The notes under the pieces: model-generated
What the model was told of the DNA's origin: nothing
Databases searched by the model: none
Seen by the model: the letters and a program-made list of their open reading frames with translations, nothing else
Origin: Pseudopyrenochaeta lycopersici
Lineage: Eukaryota > Ascomycota > Dothideomycetes > Pleosporales > Pseudopyrenochaetaceae
Assembly: GCA_003313425.1 (NCBI GenBank)
Contig: NHZP01000045.1
Coordinates: 1-64,000 of the forward strand
Length of the DNA: 64,000 nucleotides
Direction: 5' to 3'
In this document: piece after piece, positions 22,045-31,411 of the stretch
Numbering within the stretch: the stretch's first letter is position 1
How the letters are laid out: each line of letters starts with the position of its first letter
Program-made: the position numbers and the translations under genes

Positions 22045-22045
<1 letters not shown>
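19911..22045 (-). mobile_element. Tc1/mariner-type transposon in a GTA microsatellite
   Basis: 29-bp perfect inverted ends (CGAAGGAGCTCG, eight T, GAGTTTTGG), with looser similarity beyond, flanked by TA. The left flank is CTAGTAGTA and the right flank a long (GTA)n tract. Minus-strand translation near 21300-21480 gives KPPLTPIQEKER and a degraded DNPDKYE..FTDET region, typical of fungal mariner-like transposases, with many stops. A hAT MITE is inserted at 20811..21251; without it the element is about 1.69 kb. Confidence 0.75.
20811..21251 (-). mobile_element. hAT-type MITE, copy 2 (8-bp target duplication GACGTTAT)
   Basis: 441 bp, inverted relative to copy 1. TAGGGTGGCAAAT at the left and ATTTGCTACCCTA at the right, flanked by perfect GACGTTAT (20803..20810 and 21252..21259). 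Inserted in the mariner transposase relic, so it is younger than that element. Confidence 0.9.

Positions 22046-22109
<64 letters not shown>
22045..22109. repeat. (GTA)n microsatellite
   Basis: About 21 perfect GTA units immediately outside the right end of the mariner element. The left end of the element is also preceded by GTAGTA, so the element appears to have inserted into this microsatellite. Confidence 0.9.
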
Positions 22110-22175
22110 TCCTAGGCCAACGACTTTAAATACAGCACCCAGATGGCCCTGCGCTCAGCCCAACCTTACGGCGCG

Positions 22176-23541
22176 CTGCTGGAGCTAATAGAGATTATAG
22201 CCTCTATACTATCTACTCTGTAGGCTCTAAACTAGCTAAAGATTATAGTTATAACTAATATATAGCTAATATTACTCTTAAGTTTAACCTAAAGCTTAGA
22301 GGTACTAATTAGATTATAGAGAATAAAAACTTTAGTATTATTAACTAGAATAAAATAATAGTTATTAGTATTAATATTATATATCCCTTACTTAGCTCTT
22401 TCTCTAACGTGCCTTCTATGTCTATAATAGTAGTGTAAGGCAGTTAACACGCACAGTTAGGACGGTCTTAGTTAAAGAAACTCAATTTAAAAGGAAATGG
22501 ATAAAATAGCAGATACCTCTCACCTTCGGGGGAGAGGTGCTGCCTATATACATAAGCTAGAGCAGGCTAGTCCCGATCCAGTTACCTAGCTTGGTGAAAG
22601 GTAAGAGGTAACAGTTACCTTTCACCTGCGTCTAGTAACTTGGCAGGATCGTTACCTTTCACCTGCGTCTAGTAACTTGGAAGGATTGAACCCTTTCACC
22701 TGCGCCTAGTAACCTGAAAGGATTGAACCCTGACAAGTAGCTTCTAGTAATAAGTTTCTAAGTTAATAGCTTATAACTTTACGTATTTAATATAAGAAAT
22801 AAGAGGATGTAGATAACCTTACTAAGATACTAAAGTCTCGTCTTAATATTTAGAAGAGTAAAGGTAAATATACTACCTTTCTTAAGAATATTTTTATATA
22901 CTATAATAAAGTCTCTAAACGATAATATAATATAGTCTTATTTAAAGAGCTTTCTTAACTCTACTACGTATATAAATAAGTATACTTACTAGCTAATACT
23001 AAAAATAGCCTTCTATAATTTAGTATTATTATCTATAGTAAGTAGTATAAAATACGCTTTTACTCTGCTACTAAGTAGAGCCATAACTAGTTTAGTAATA
23101 TAAAACCTAGTACTATTATTAACTATAGTATAACTAAAGCGCAGAATTAGGATTTCTTTTTATAAGCCTATACTACTTTCTAAGGGATAGTATACTTAAA
23201 CTACTACTATATTATATATAATAAGTTATTCTAGTAGATCTATATAAAAGTAATCTTACTACTATTCTAGAATATTACTAATATAGTTAAAGATCTTACG
23301 TATAATATATACTATTTATTTAGCTGCGTAATAAAAGTAGTTAGTCTATACTTACTAGCGTATTATACTAATCTTATATATACGCGTATAAGATACTATT
23401 TAGTAAGTTTATTTAAGACGCTGTTACTAAGTATAGTACTATCTATAGTAGGTATATTAGTAGCTAAGAGAGTAGAAGTACTAAGTATAGATAATATACT
23501 AATCTATCTAAAGTTAAGGGATATAATATTTTATATTTAGA
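22176..23541 (+). pseudogene. Argonaute (PIWI half), destroyed by RIP and split by a solo LTR
   Basis: Plus-strand translation, reading through TAG/TAA stops, gives an Argonaute MID/PIWI sequence. It reads VGSKLAKDYSYN then ITLKFNLKLRGTN, then ISINIIYP (family: GIDVTHP, the first catalytic Asp now Asn). It is interrupted by the LTR at 22434..22735 and resumes with NLTKILKSRLN, KNIFIYYNKVS, SIIICSK*YKIRFY, IINYSITKA, LNYYYIIYNKLF, ITNIVKDLTYNIYYLF and AYYTNLIYTRIRYY, ending at a stop near 23541. The N-terminal, PAZ and linker parts are missing; the microsatellite and mariner element lie there. Argonaute is the RNA-binding core of RNA silencing. Being RIPed implies this was a duplicated copy. 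Identification is by eye but rests on many motifs in order. Confidence 0.8.
22434..22735. mobile_element. Solo LTR with 5-bp target duplication AGTAG
   Basis: 302 bp, TGTAAGGCAG at the left and CCCTGACA at the right, flanked by AGTAG at 22429..22433 and 22736..22740. Largely unmutated, unlike the Argonaute relic around it, so it arrived later or as a single copy. Contains a hairpin GGTGAAAGGTAA / TTACCTTTCACC (about 22594-22627), another around 22517-22540, and three 37-bp tandem units with TTTCACCTGCG. Confidence 0.85.
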
Positions 23542-23642
23542 GTTAGTATATAAATAAGTATTACTAGTAGTCTATATTATACTAGACGTATAGAATATAA
23601 GAAGGAGGAATAAAATTATAATAATTTCCTATAATTATATAT
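23542..23642. other. Short RIPed spacer
   Basis: AT-rich, no feature; ends in the TATAT flank of the next LTR. Confidence 0.3.
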
Positions 23643-23972
23643 TGTGCCGATGCACTTGGTGACGTAGTTACTAAGGGCATCTCAGCTAGGATTAGGTAGG
23701 CTTGCCCGGGAAATCCGGGTATAAAGGTAGATAGATAGGACCTCCTTGGGAGGCATCGAATCCACTAAGTATTACCTACGCTGTACTGTCAAGTCCTGCT
23801 TCAACAGAGTCTCAATCATTCAATTCACTGCTGCCTATCCACCCTTGTCTACCTCGTTACCCGTCCCCGCACCTCACCATCTCAACTAACACGAGATGCT
23901 CAGTTGCTTCTACTGCGCGCAAGGCTACCATTAAAAGGGAGAAGTTGGCTGAGGCCTCTGTTCCTGCACAAT
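23643..23972 (+). mobile_element. Solo-LTR-like element, 330 bp, unmutated
   Basis: Starts TTGTGCCGATGCAC and ends TTCCTGCACAA, with inverted ends TTGTGC/GCACAA. It lies between TATAT-rich flanks (the exact target duplication is ambiguous) and contains a GGGTATAAAGG TATA box. Balanced composition in a RIPed surrounding. The start resembles that of the 378-bp LTR. Confidence 0.55.
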
Positions 23973-26124
23973 ATATGTAATAGTATATATAATATAAAGT
24001 TATCTATAAGTTATATATAAATAAAAGGTATAAAGAGAGGTGCCTCTTAGCGCTAGTTATATAATATATATAAAGGATTAGAAAACAGACTAATAGGAGT
24101 TTAGTAGGTTAACCTGCTAGACTATACTTAGTTTATTTAGGCTCTTATAATATAAATAAGATTTATATAGCTAGCTAAGGTCCTAGCCTATAACAGAGGT
24201 GCTTTTATTAAATAGGATTCTGCCTAGTAGACCTAGTAAAACATAATTAGTTTAGTTTACCTAGTGCAACGCTTATTTATAGTAATTAACCTGCCTAAAC
24301 GTAATTTACGGCGCGCTATATAGTCTACTTAGTAGCTATTTTAGCGCAGGTAGTCTAAATTATAAACTAGGTAGTCTAGATTATCTCCTATTAAAATATT
24401 AGTAATTAATACGTTTTTAACTACTAATCCTAGTATTTAGTGCGTAATATAGTACACCTCTTAAATAAACATTACTTATAAGTACAGTCTATATTTATTT
24501 ATTATATTATATAAATTCTTTAATTATAGTCTATTTATAAGTTAACATCCCTCCTTATATACTAAGACCTAGTTAGTTTATAATATACACGCCTTTCTAC
24601 CTACTAGGCTACGTTAAGGCTAGTAAGATTTATCCCTAAGGTTTAATTAAAAGCTTAAAGTAGAAATAGGTGTTACTAACACCTTTATATATATAGTTAG
24701 AGGGTATATTATTACACTATTATATCCTATGTAATACTAGATACGCTGCTAGCTAACTAAGCTAAATTAGAAAATTAAAACTTTATATTTTCTATGCAGT
24801 TATTAGATATAAGGTATATATCTATTAGTAGTTAGATTAGATATATATATAATAAGGTGCGACGCTAGTATAATACTAGAGGAAAATTATATATAAGGAG
24901 CAGTAAGTTAAAATTAAGCTTAGCCCCTCTAGAAGATAGAGAAGATAATTAATTAATTAATATATTATTAACTTATTCTATATAAATACGCTATCAAGTA
25001 TTAAATCTAATAACTATAAGCCTCTAAATTACTATTATCTTCTATACTATCTAGAATATTATTATTATTAGAAATAGTAGTAGTATTATTATCATTAGAT
25101 ATAAGGAGAAGCTTAGAAGTACTATATAAGAAAGAGTAATAAATAGTAGGACTAATAACTATTACTATTTAATAGAACCTCTAGAAGTAGAAAAGAGATA
25201 GAAAAAAGTAAGAGATAGAACTTAATAATAAATATAATTTTAATTAATATATAATTAATTTATTATAATTGTTAATTCTGTAAAGCGTATTTTAGCATTT
25301 TATCTAATAATTAAGAGTCTTACTACCTTAACCATACGCGAGAAGTAATAGTATAACTAATACACTGTAATTCTAATATTATCTTTATAAATTATATAAG
25401 CTAGAAGCCTTAGTATAAGTAGCTAGAAGCTAGATACCTATTACTTAGGGTGTAGCACTTTATTAACCCTACAAGCGATACTATACTAAAGATAGAGCTA
25501 ACTCCTCTAACTAAGCTAAATATTAAAATTTATAAGAAACGCGCGGCGATTAGAGACTAACCTCTAGTAAATCTATCTAATTTAACTAATAGTAGATAAA
25601 CTATATTTAAAACTAATATTAATTACTATAAGATATAACTTAACTTATATAAAGTTATATTAATAAACTATAAAGATAAAGATATAAGGTTAGATAAGCT
25701 ATTAGTCTATATTTAAGTAATAGCCTCTATCTACCTAAAGAAGATATACTATAGACTAAAGCTCTTAATCTAAGAATAGGTAGCTACTTTAAAGAGCACT
25801 ATTAGTATTAATAATAAGGAAGAGTAACTACGTAATTAGGATTAATATATTACAGCCTTAAAGCTAATAAGGTAACTAACGTAATAAGATAGCTAGCTAA
25901 CTAAGTATAATTACGCAGTAACTATTATAGAGACTAAAGAAATTAGAGAAGTTTAAAAACTTAATTATATAATATAAGACTTCCTAAATATAGTTAGTAA
26001 GGTTAGCTCTAACTAGGTACTATTATTCTAAGACTAAGGAAAATATAAGCTAGGAATAAATTAAAAAGAAATAATAAAATACTTCTAAGATTATATAAGC
26101 TTATACTACCTAAAAGAGAGATAG
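23973..26124 (+). pseudogene. RIPed sequence with a gag-like relic
   Basis: Very AT-rich and full of stops. In the second half (about 25250-26120) a plus-strand translation shows repeated helix-rich segments such as IYKKRAAIRDQPLVNL, TIFKTNINYYKIQLNLYK and VQKLNYIIQDFLNIVSKV, which recall the capsid-like gag of a retroelement. The first half gives nothing recognisable. Family assignment is weak. Confidence 0.3.
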
Positions 26125-26515
26125 TGTGGAGGAAAAAGGGAGAGCTTGGCAACAGTTACCCAGGTGATCTATGAGATGGACCACTGTTTTTATCTAGGAG
26201 GCTTTAGGAGAGCCAGCTATATAAAGGAGAGCTGAGCACGGCCTATTACAGGGGCCATTATACGGTAGGAGCGTGAGCAGCGTGTACGCGTGCGCGAGCG
26301 CGTACGTGATCGCGCACGTGATCGCGCACGTGAGTCTACCTTCAGGTGTCTCCTGCGTGAGCTTGCCCATCAGCTTGCACGTGAGCGCGCACGTGAGCGC
26401 GCACGTGAGCGCGCCCTTGAATGCACACAAAAGACGTGTCTCTCCAGGGTAAGCTCCTACGTCAGCGCGCACGTGAGCCTACCGTACCCCAGGTCACAGC
26501 GCGTTGTTTGCAACA
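26125..26515 (+). mobile_element. Solo LTR, 391-bp family, copy 1, rich in CACGTG
   Basis: TGTGGAGGAAAAAG at the start and GTTTGCAACA at the end, a TATA box (CTATATAAAGG) in the first third, and a central run of GCGCACGTGAGC-like 12-bp repeats. A second copy of exactly the same length lies at 46146..46536. This copy is nearly free of RIP. No 5-bp target duplication is seen. Confidence 0.65.
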
Positions 26516-26517
26516 AT

Positions 26518-27024
26518 AACTAATAAAGAGACTAAGCCTCTAAACTAACTAATAACGCTAAAGTTACGTAATCTTAAGAACCTTATACTAAGATAGACTT
26601 AGTCCTATAAGATAGAGATAAACTTAGAAGAATGTTACGAAAAGGGCGGCGGTTATGAGGATGAGAGAAGAGGTACGGACGACTAACAGAGAGGCCGAGT
26701 CTCTGAACCAACCGATGACGCCAGGATCACGTGATCCTGGAAAACCCACTCCAAGACGGACTCAGTCCTATAGGACAGAGACAAACCTAGAAAACCTAGA
26801 GAGGGCCTTATAGGAATCCTATAAGATAATTATATATATAGACTTATATAATGTAGCCCTTATAGTATATTATAATTAACTTAAGGTAATCTATAAGTAT
26901 ACTACTATCTAAAACTTCTATATTTAACCTACCTAGTACTATATATCTACAGAATACTCTAAAGAGCCTAACTAGTTAACACCAGTTACTTTATATTATA
27001 ACTACTTAATTAGATCTGTAATAC
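26518..27024 (+). mobile_element. Two overlapping 400-bp-family Gypsy LTR pieces
   Basis: 26518..26632 is an internal, RIPed piece of the 400-bp LTR. At 26633 (TGTTACGAAAAG) a second, nearly complete LTR of about 392 bp starts and runs to about 27024. Its first ~130-190 bp keep their cytosines while the rest is RIPed. Confidence 0.7.
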
Positions 27025-28244
27025 TACCTACCCTAGAGGGGTATAAAAGGCTTCCCCCTCTCTATTTTTACTCTATTTCTTTCTTTATACTAGCTAAATA
27101 TAGCTTCCCCTGCAGTCTCTCCTGCGGTCTCTTTAGTCGTTTCGCCCGTGCCCTCACGTGTGTCCTCGCCTCAGTCCTCGCCTCCGCCCTCGCCTCCGCC
27201 CTCGCCCGGTGCCGTCGCCGCCGCCGCTGCCGCTGCTGCTGCTGCTGTTACTGCTGCTACCGCCGCCGCTGCCGCCTGCCCTACCTCCCAGCGTAAGTTA
27301 TTCGCTGTTTTTCGCGGTATTTGCGGTTATTAACAGTGCTGTAGCCCCCTCTCTATCTGCCCGCGCCCGCGCCTACCCTGCCGCTACCGCCGCCGCTCGC
27401 GCCCCGCCGCCCTCCCCGCCTCTACCGCGTGGATTTGCGGCCTAGGTAGTTAGTTAACTTTACCAGTTAGTGTTATAATACGCAGCTGTTTTACTATGTT
27501 ATTAACTACTTTTTAGGCCACACTTCAAATTATGAGGCCATCCTAGCCTACATTACTAGTGCCCCCGCCCCCGCCCCCTGCTCGTCTTGCGCCCGCGGAG
27601 GCGGACTGTTTGCGTCCTGCCAGGTCGTAAACAGTTTCCTCCGCAGCAGTTATGCGGGCTGCCATTATGGCAGTAAGGGTGTTTGTTGCTCCCTGCGCTG
27701 TATGTTTAGAAATCTACATTTACTGTTATATCTAACTGTGTTTACAGCCTCCCCCGCCCTGGTGCCTCGGTCCCGCCGCGTTGCCTCCCGCCGTGCTGCT
27801 GCCGCTGCTGCTGCCGCTGCCTCCTCTCCTGGTGCTGCTGCTGCCGCTCCTGTTTCTCGCTGTCGCAGTACGTTTTCCTTCTTTTTACTGCCTTAATGCT
27901 GTGTTAACGGTTTTAGCTCTGCGCTGCTTTACCCGCTCGCTCCGCCGTTTAGCGGATAATTTAGAGGAGGAGGAGGAGGAGGAGGAGGAGGAGGAGGAGG
28001 ACGACGACGACAGGCTCTAGTGTATTTTTTCGGGTATATACTATAATTTCAGGTGTATAATATAATATTCTGGGGGTCTTTTCGTACTTTTACGCTCTAT
28101 AACTGTGATATCTGTAATTAACAGTGTTTCGCTTACTAACACGCCAAGGGAATATCCCACTAAGGCCTGCTGGCCTATTCACTTGCATATAACTCGTTTC
28201 TACAGAGTGTTTATAATACCTATTAGCTAAATACAACTTTAGCA
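27025..28244 (+). other. GC-rich low-complexity stretch, possible multi-intron gene
   Basis: Follows a GGTATAAAAGG TATA box and a pyrimidine-rich run. GC-rich blocks encode Ala/Pro/Ser runs and an acidic (GAG)n(GAC)n tract at 27962..28014 (Glu then Asp). Between them lie short AT-rich segments with intron-like signals, for example GTAAGT at 27292 to TTATTAACAG near 27340, and similar pairs downstream. No ATG-initiated frame of good length and no domain is visible, so I do not call a gene. A transcribed low-complexity locus or a retroelement leader are alternatives. Confidence 0.3.
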
Positions 28245-29243
28245 ATGCCTCTTCTTCATCTAGCAAATGAATTACTTTGTCGCATATTAGAAAACCTAGA
28301 ATTAGAGAGAGATATCAACGCCTTGGTACAAACCAACCGCCGCCTTCACTGTCTGCTAAATCCCTATCTCTACCGTTACAACATACGACAGTCTGGAAGC
28401 TCGGCGCTATTGTGGGCTGCCCAACATGGCCAAGAGACAACGGCTCAAAAGTTGCTAGGAGAAAGAGCCAATGACCAAGCCACAAGTGACGGCTACCAGA
28501 CACCACTCTGTGTGGCAGCAGAGAAGGGGCATAATGGGATTGTGAAGCTACTGCTCGATAAAGGCGCCGCTCAGAGTGGATGTTACGGCAACGCACTCTA
28601 TAGGGCTTCAGCTGGAGGCCACAACCAGGTTGTGAAGCTGCTGCTGGGCGCCGACATCAACGCTCAGGCTTGGGAGTACGGCGACGCACTCCATGTGGCT
28701 TCAGCAAGAGGCCACGAGCAGATTGTGAAGCTGCTGCTCGACAAGGGCGCCGCTCAGGGTGTATGGAACGGCAACGCAGTCGATGCAGCTTCAGAAGGAG
28801 GCCACGAGCAGATTGTGAAGCTGCTGCTTGACAAGGCCGCCGACGTCAACGTGAAGGATATATCCTACAGTAACGCACTCCAGGCGGCTTCGTATAGAGG
28901 CTACAAGCGGATTGTGGAGCTGCTGCTCGACAAGGGCGTCGCTCAGGGTGGAAAGTACTGCAACGCACTCTACATGGCTTCAGTTGGAGGGCACGAGCAA
29001 ACCGTGAGGCTGCTGTTCGACAGGGACGCTGACGTCAACGCACAGGGTGGAAGGTACGGCAACGCACTCCAGGCAGCTTCAATTGTAGGCCATGAGCGGA
29101 TTGTAAAGCTGCTGCTCGACAAGGGCGCTAACGTCAACGCTCAAGGTGGACAATACGGCAACGCACTCCAAGCGGCTTCAGTTGGCGGCCACGAGCAGAT
29201 TGTGAAGCTACTGCTGGACAAGGGTGCCGACGTCAACGCTTAG
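28245..29243 (+). CDS. F-box/ankyrin-repeat protein, shortened by a RIP-type stop
   Basis: 332-residue frame. Residues 1-45 (LLHLANELLCRILENLE then INALVQTNRRLHCLLNPYLY) form an F-box, the Skp1-binding module of SCF ubiquitin ligases. About seven ankyrin repeats follow with the HEQIVKLLLDKGA consensus; several are nearly identical, suggesting recent repeat duplication. The frame ends at TAG 29241..29243 in the context VNA-stop-GGYR, where the neighbouring repeats read NAQGG. Past the stop the frame continues through one more ankyrin repeat to TAG at 29331..29333. The stop is thus a CAG-to-TAG change in CpA context, as RIP makes. The protein probably selects substrates for ubiquitination; targets unknown. 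The shortened product could still fold. Confidence 0.8.
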   Translation: MPLLHLANELLCRILENLELERDINALVQTNRRLHCLLNPYLYRYNIRQSGSSALLWAAQHGQETTAQKLLGERANDQATSDGYQTPLCVAAEKGHNGIVKLLLDKGAAQSGCYGNALYRASAGGHNQVVKLLLGADINAQAWEYGDALHVASARGHEQIVKLLLDKGAAQGVWNGNAVDAASEGGHEQIVKLLLDKAADVNVKDISYSNALQAASYRGYKRIVELLLDKGVAQGGKYCNALYMASVGGHEQTVRLLFDRDADVNAQGGRYGNALQAASIVGHERIVKLLLDKGANVNAQGGQYGNALQAASVGGHEQIVKLLLDKGADVNA

Positions 29244-29344
29244 GGTGGATATCGCAGGAACGCACTCCAGGCAGCTTCAGAAAGAGGCCACGGGCAGATT
29301 GTGAAGCTCCTACTCGACAATGATGCACACTAGTCTATGTATGA

Positions 29345-29500
29345 TAGTCAGAGATGGGAACAATCAATCTGGATTGCAAGATTGATTGACTTGATTGCAA
29401 AGTAGCAATTCAATCAAGCCAAGCTATGCTCGAGTAATTTTGCAAGCAATCTAATCTGTAAGCAGAAGATTGATTGACTGGATTGATTAGATTGTCTGCC
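29345..29500. repeat. ATTGATTG/CAATCAAT-rich stretch
   Basis: Many interspersed copies of GATTGATTG and its complement with CAATC, not a regular tandem. Similar runs occur at 30713..30735 and 45950..46070. Confidence 0.55.
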
Positions 29501-29612
29501 TAGGCGGATGGGGCGGCGGATAGGGCATATGTAGAGCAATCTAAGGTGGGTCTAATGAGGTTATTGAGTTTGCTAGGCTAGCAATCTCGCAATAGTTTTC
29601 TAACGTGTTCCA

Positions 29613-30695
29613 CCAGTCAGTGGCCAGCCCCACCAAAATCGACAGACCTTTTTGCTCAATTGCTTAATAACAGCACAATAAATTGTAAATTTAACAAGGA
29701 GATAAGATAGTCTATCTACCTCTACACTGAGTTCGAGTATGTCCTTGAATATGACAGTTGCTGCACGTTGGCGGGGCGCGCTGGCGCACTCGCTCAGGCT
29801 GAGCTTGACTACCCTCATCTACTACCCTATCAGCCTCTGCAGCGAGCAGCTGGCCTAGCTCAACCTGCAGAGCTCCTCCATGAGCAATATATCGCCTGCG
29901 CTGCTGCTTCTTATGTTTTTTATACTTAAGAGCTGCGTGCAGCTTTGAATTCTCGTCTGCAAGGATAACTGCTGAGGTAAGAGCAAGATGACAACCCTTA
30001 ACAAGCGGGCTAATAGCGAGACTGGTAGGGCTCTGAAACTGACGACGCAGGAGATCTCGTACTAACTGAGCCTGTTGATCAAGCTGAGATACCGTGCGCG
30101 GCGTTTCAGCTACCTAGTCTCATCAAAGTTATAGAAGTCCGCATCCGCTATGCCGTTTGCGTAGCATATCTCTTGTACTAGCTTAAACCACGTGCTGATA
30201 GAAGCTGGATCCTCACATCGAGCGCGCTGTGAGTGGAGCTTTCTATTCCACTTTGTCTGCAGCTCTGGCTGGCTGCGGATAAAGCGCGACACCCAGTTCT
30301 TGCCAACAGGCTGAGGAGGAGGATCTTGGCCGCGCGCAGCGAGCAGAACATCTGCTATTTGATGTACTTGGATAACCGCGGGCGGAAATCCTCGTCGAGA
30401 GAGGTCTAGTATCCATTGAACAAGGGGCTGCTCTTCAACAGAGTCTAGCTTGCGTTTCTAGCGATTGCGCGTGGCCTGAGGTAGGCTACCTTGGAGGCGA
30501 CGTCGAAGGGTTGAACAAGGGACAGCAAATAGCGCAGCTGCAGAGGAAACTCGAGAAATCTGGTTTTTATGAATTGCTGCTAGATTAAGCTCAATTCTGC
30601 CTTCTTAGTTAGCTATTGAGAGACGTTGTTGAGAGGCTGTTGCTGTTTGAACGCGCTGAGACGCGTCGATTTTGGTGGGGCTGGCCACTGGCTGG
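29613..30695 (-). mobile_element. Internally deleted pogo-type transposon
   Basis: 30-bp inverted ends starting CCAGTCAGTGGCCAGCCCCA (one mismatch). Minus-strand translation gives the N-terminal HTH (FAVPCSTLRRRLQGSLP), then WILDLSRRGFPPAVI, VSRFIRSQPELQTKWNRK and ADFYNFDET, the first catalytic Asp region. It then jumps straight to the C-terminal tail (VSQLDQQAQLVRDLLRR, and a Lys/Arg-rich stretch). The middle of the DDE domain is deleted, so it cannot encode transposase but could be mobilised. Only lightly RIPed. No clear TA flank. Confidence 0.7.
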
Positions 30696-30712
30696 TTTTG
30701 GCCACTGAGTGG

Positions 30713-30735
30713 TTGATTGATTGATTGATTGATTA
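30713..30735. repeat. (GATT)n microsatellite
   Basis: Five to six GATT units just outside the deleted pogo element. Confidence 0.85.
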
Positions 30736-31011
30736 TATCCTACTCGGTTTCAGCCGTGATCTCTACAGCTATGCCCGGCTGGCAGGCTTGGCGGACAGCT
30801 GACGCGTCGCGGTAACGTTGTTCCGCGCCGCCCCACGTCACCCTTAAAAGCGAGAGCTATCTGTCCCTAGGGGCTTACCGTTTCGCTTTAACTATTATCT
30901 AAATATGCTTTGCCTAGCCTATCTAGATACTAGTTCTACTAACTAAATACTGTAATTCTAGGTTTATAGAGGCGCTTGCCTTATTTTTGCGGCCGTAATA
31001 CTTCTAGTCTC

Positions 31012-31411
31012 TGTTAAAGATCTAATCAAGTGGTTACAATATAAAGCAACTAGTGTTAACTAGTTAGGCTCTTTAGAGTATTCTATAGATGTGCAGTATT
31101 AGGTTAATTAAATACGGAAGTATAGGATAGTAGTATACTTATAGATTATCTTAAGTTAATCACAATATGCTATAGGGCCACATTATGCGAGTCTATATAC
31201 ATGATTATCTTATAGGATTCCTGTAAGGCCCCCTCTAGGTTTTCTAGGTTTATCTCTATCCTATAGGACATAGTCCGTCTTAGCGTAGGTTTTCTAAGAT
31301 CACGTAACCCTAGCGTTATTAGTTAGTTTAGAGGCTTAGTCTCCTTGTTAGTTGTCCGTGCCTCCTCCCACATCCTTATAACTGCCGCCCTTCCTACTTC
31401 TATTTATAACA
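31012..31411 (-). repeat. 3' LTR of the 400-bp Gypsy element
   Basis: TGTTAAAGATCTAA at the left edge and ATTTATAACA at the right edge. RIPed along its whole length, including the part that is unmutated in the partner LTR. Confidence 0.9.

Noticed and set aside
22003..22188. 61-codon ORF with a poly-Val run
   Set aside because: Created by the (GTA)n microsatellite.
26290..26420. CRISPR-like regular repeats
   Set aside because: Units are contiguous and imperfect, without unique spacers, and the genome is eukaryotic.
26194..26523. Opposed ORFs with repeated ALTCALTC and RERARERA strings
   Set aside because: Translations of the 12-bp CACGTG-containing tandem repeat in the LTR; same in the copy at 46214-46556.
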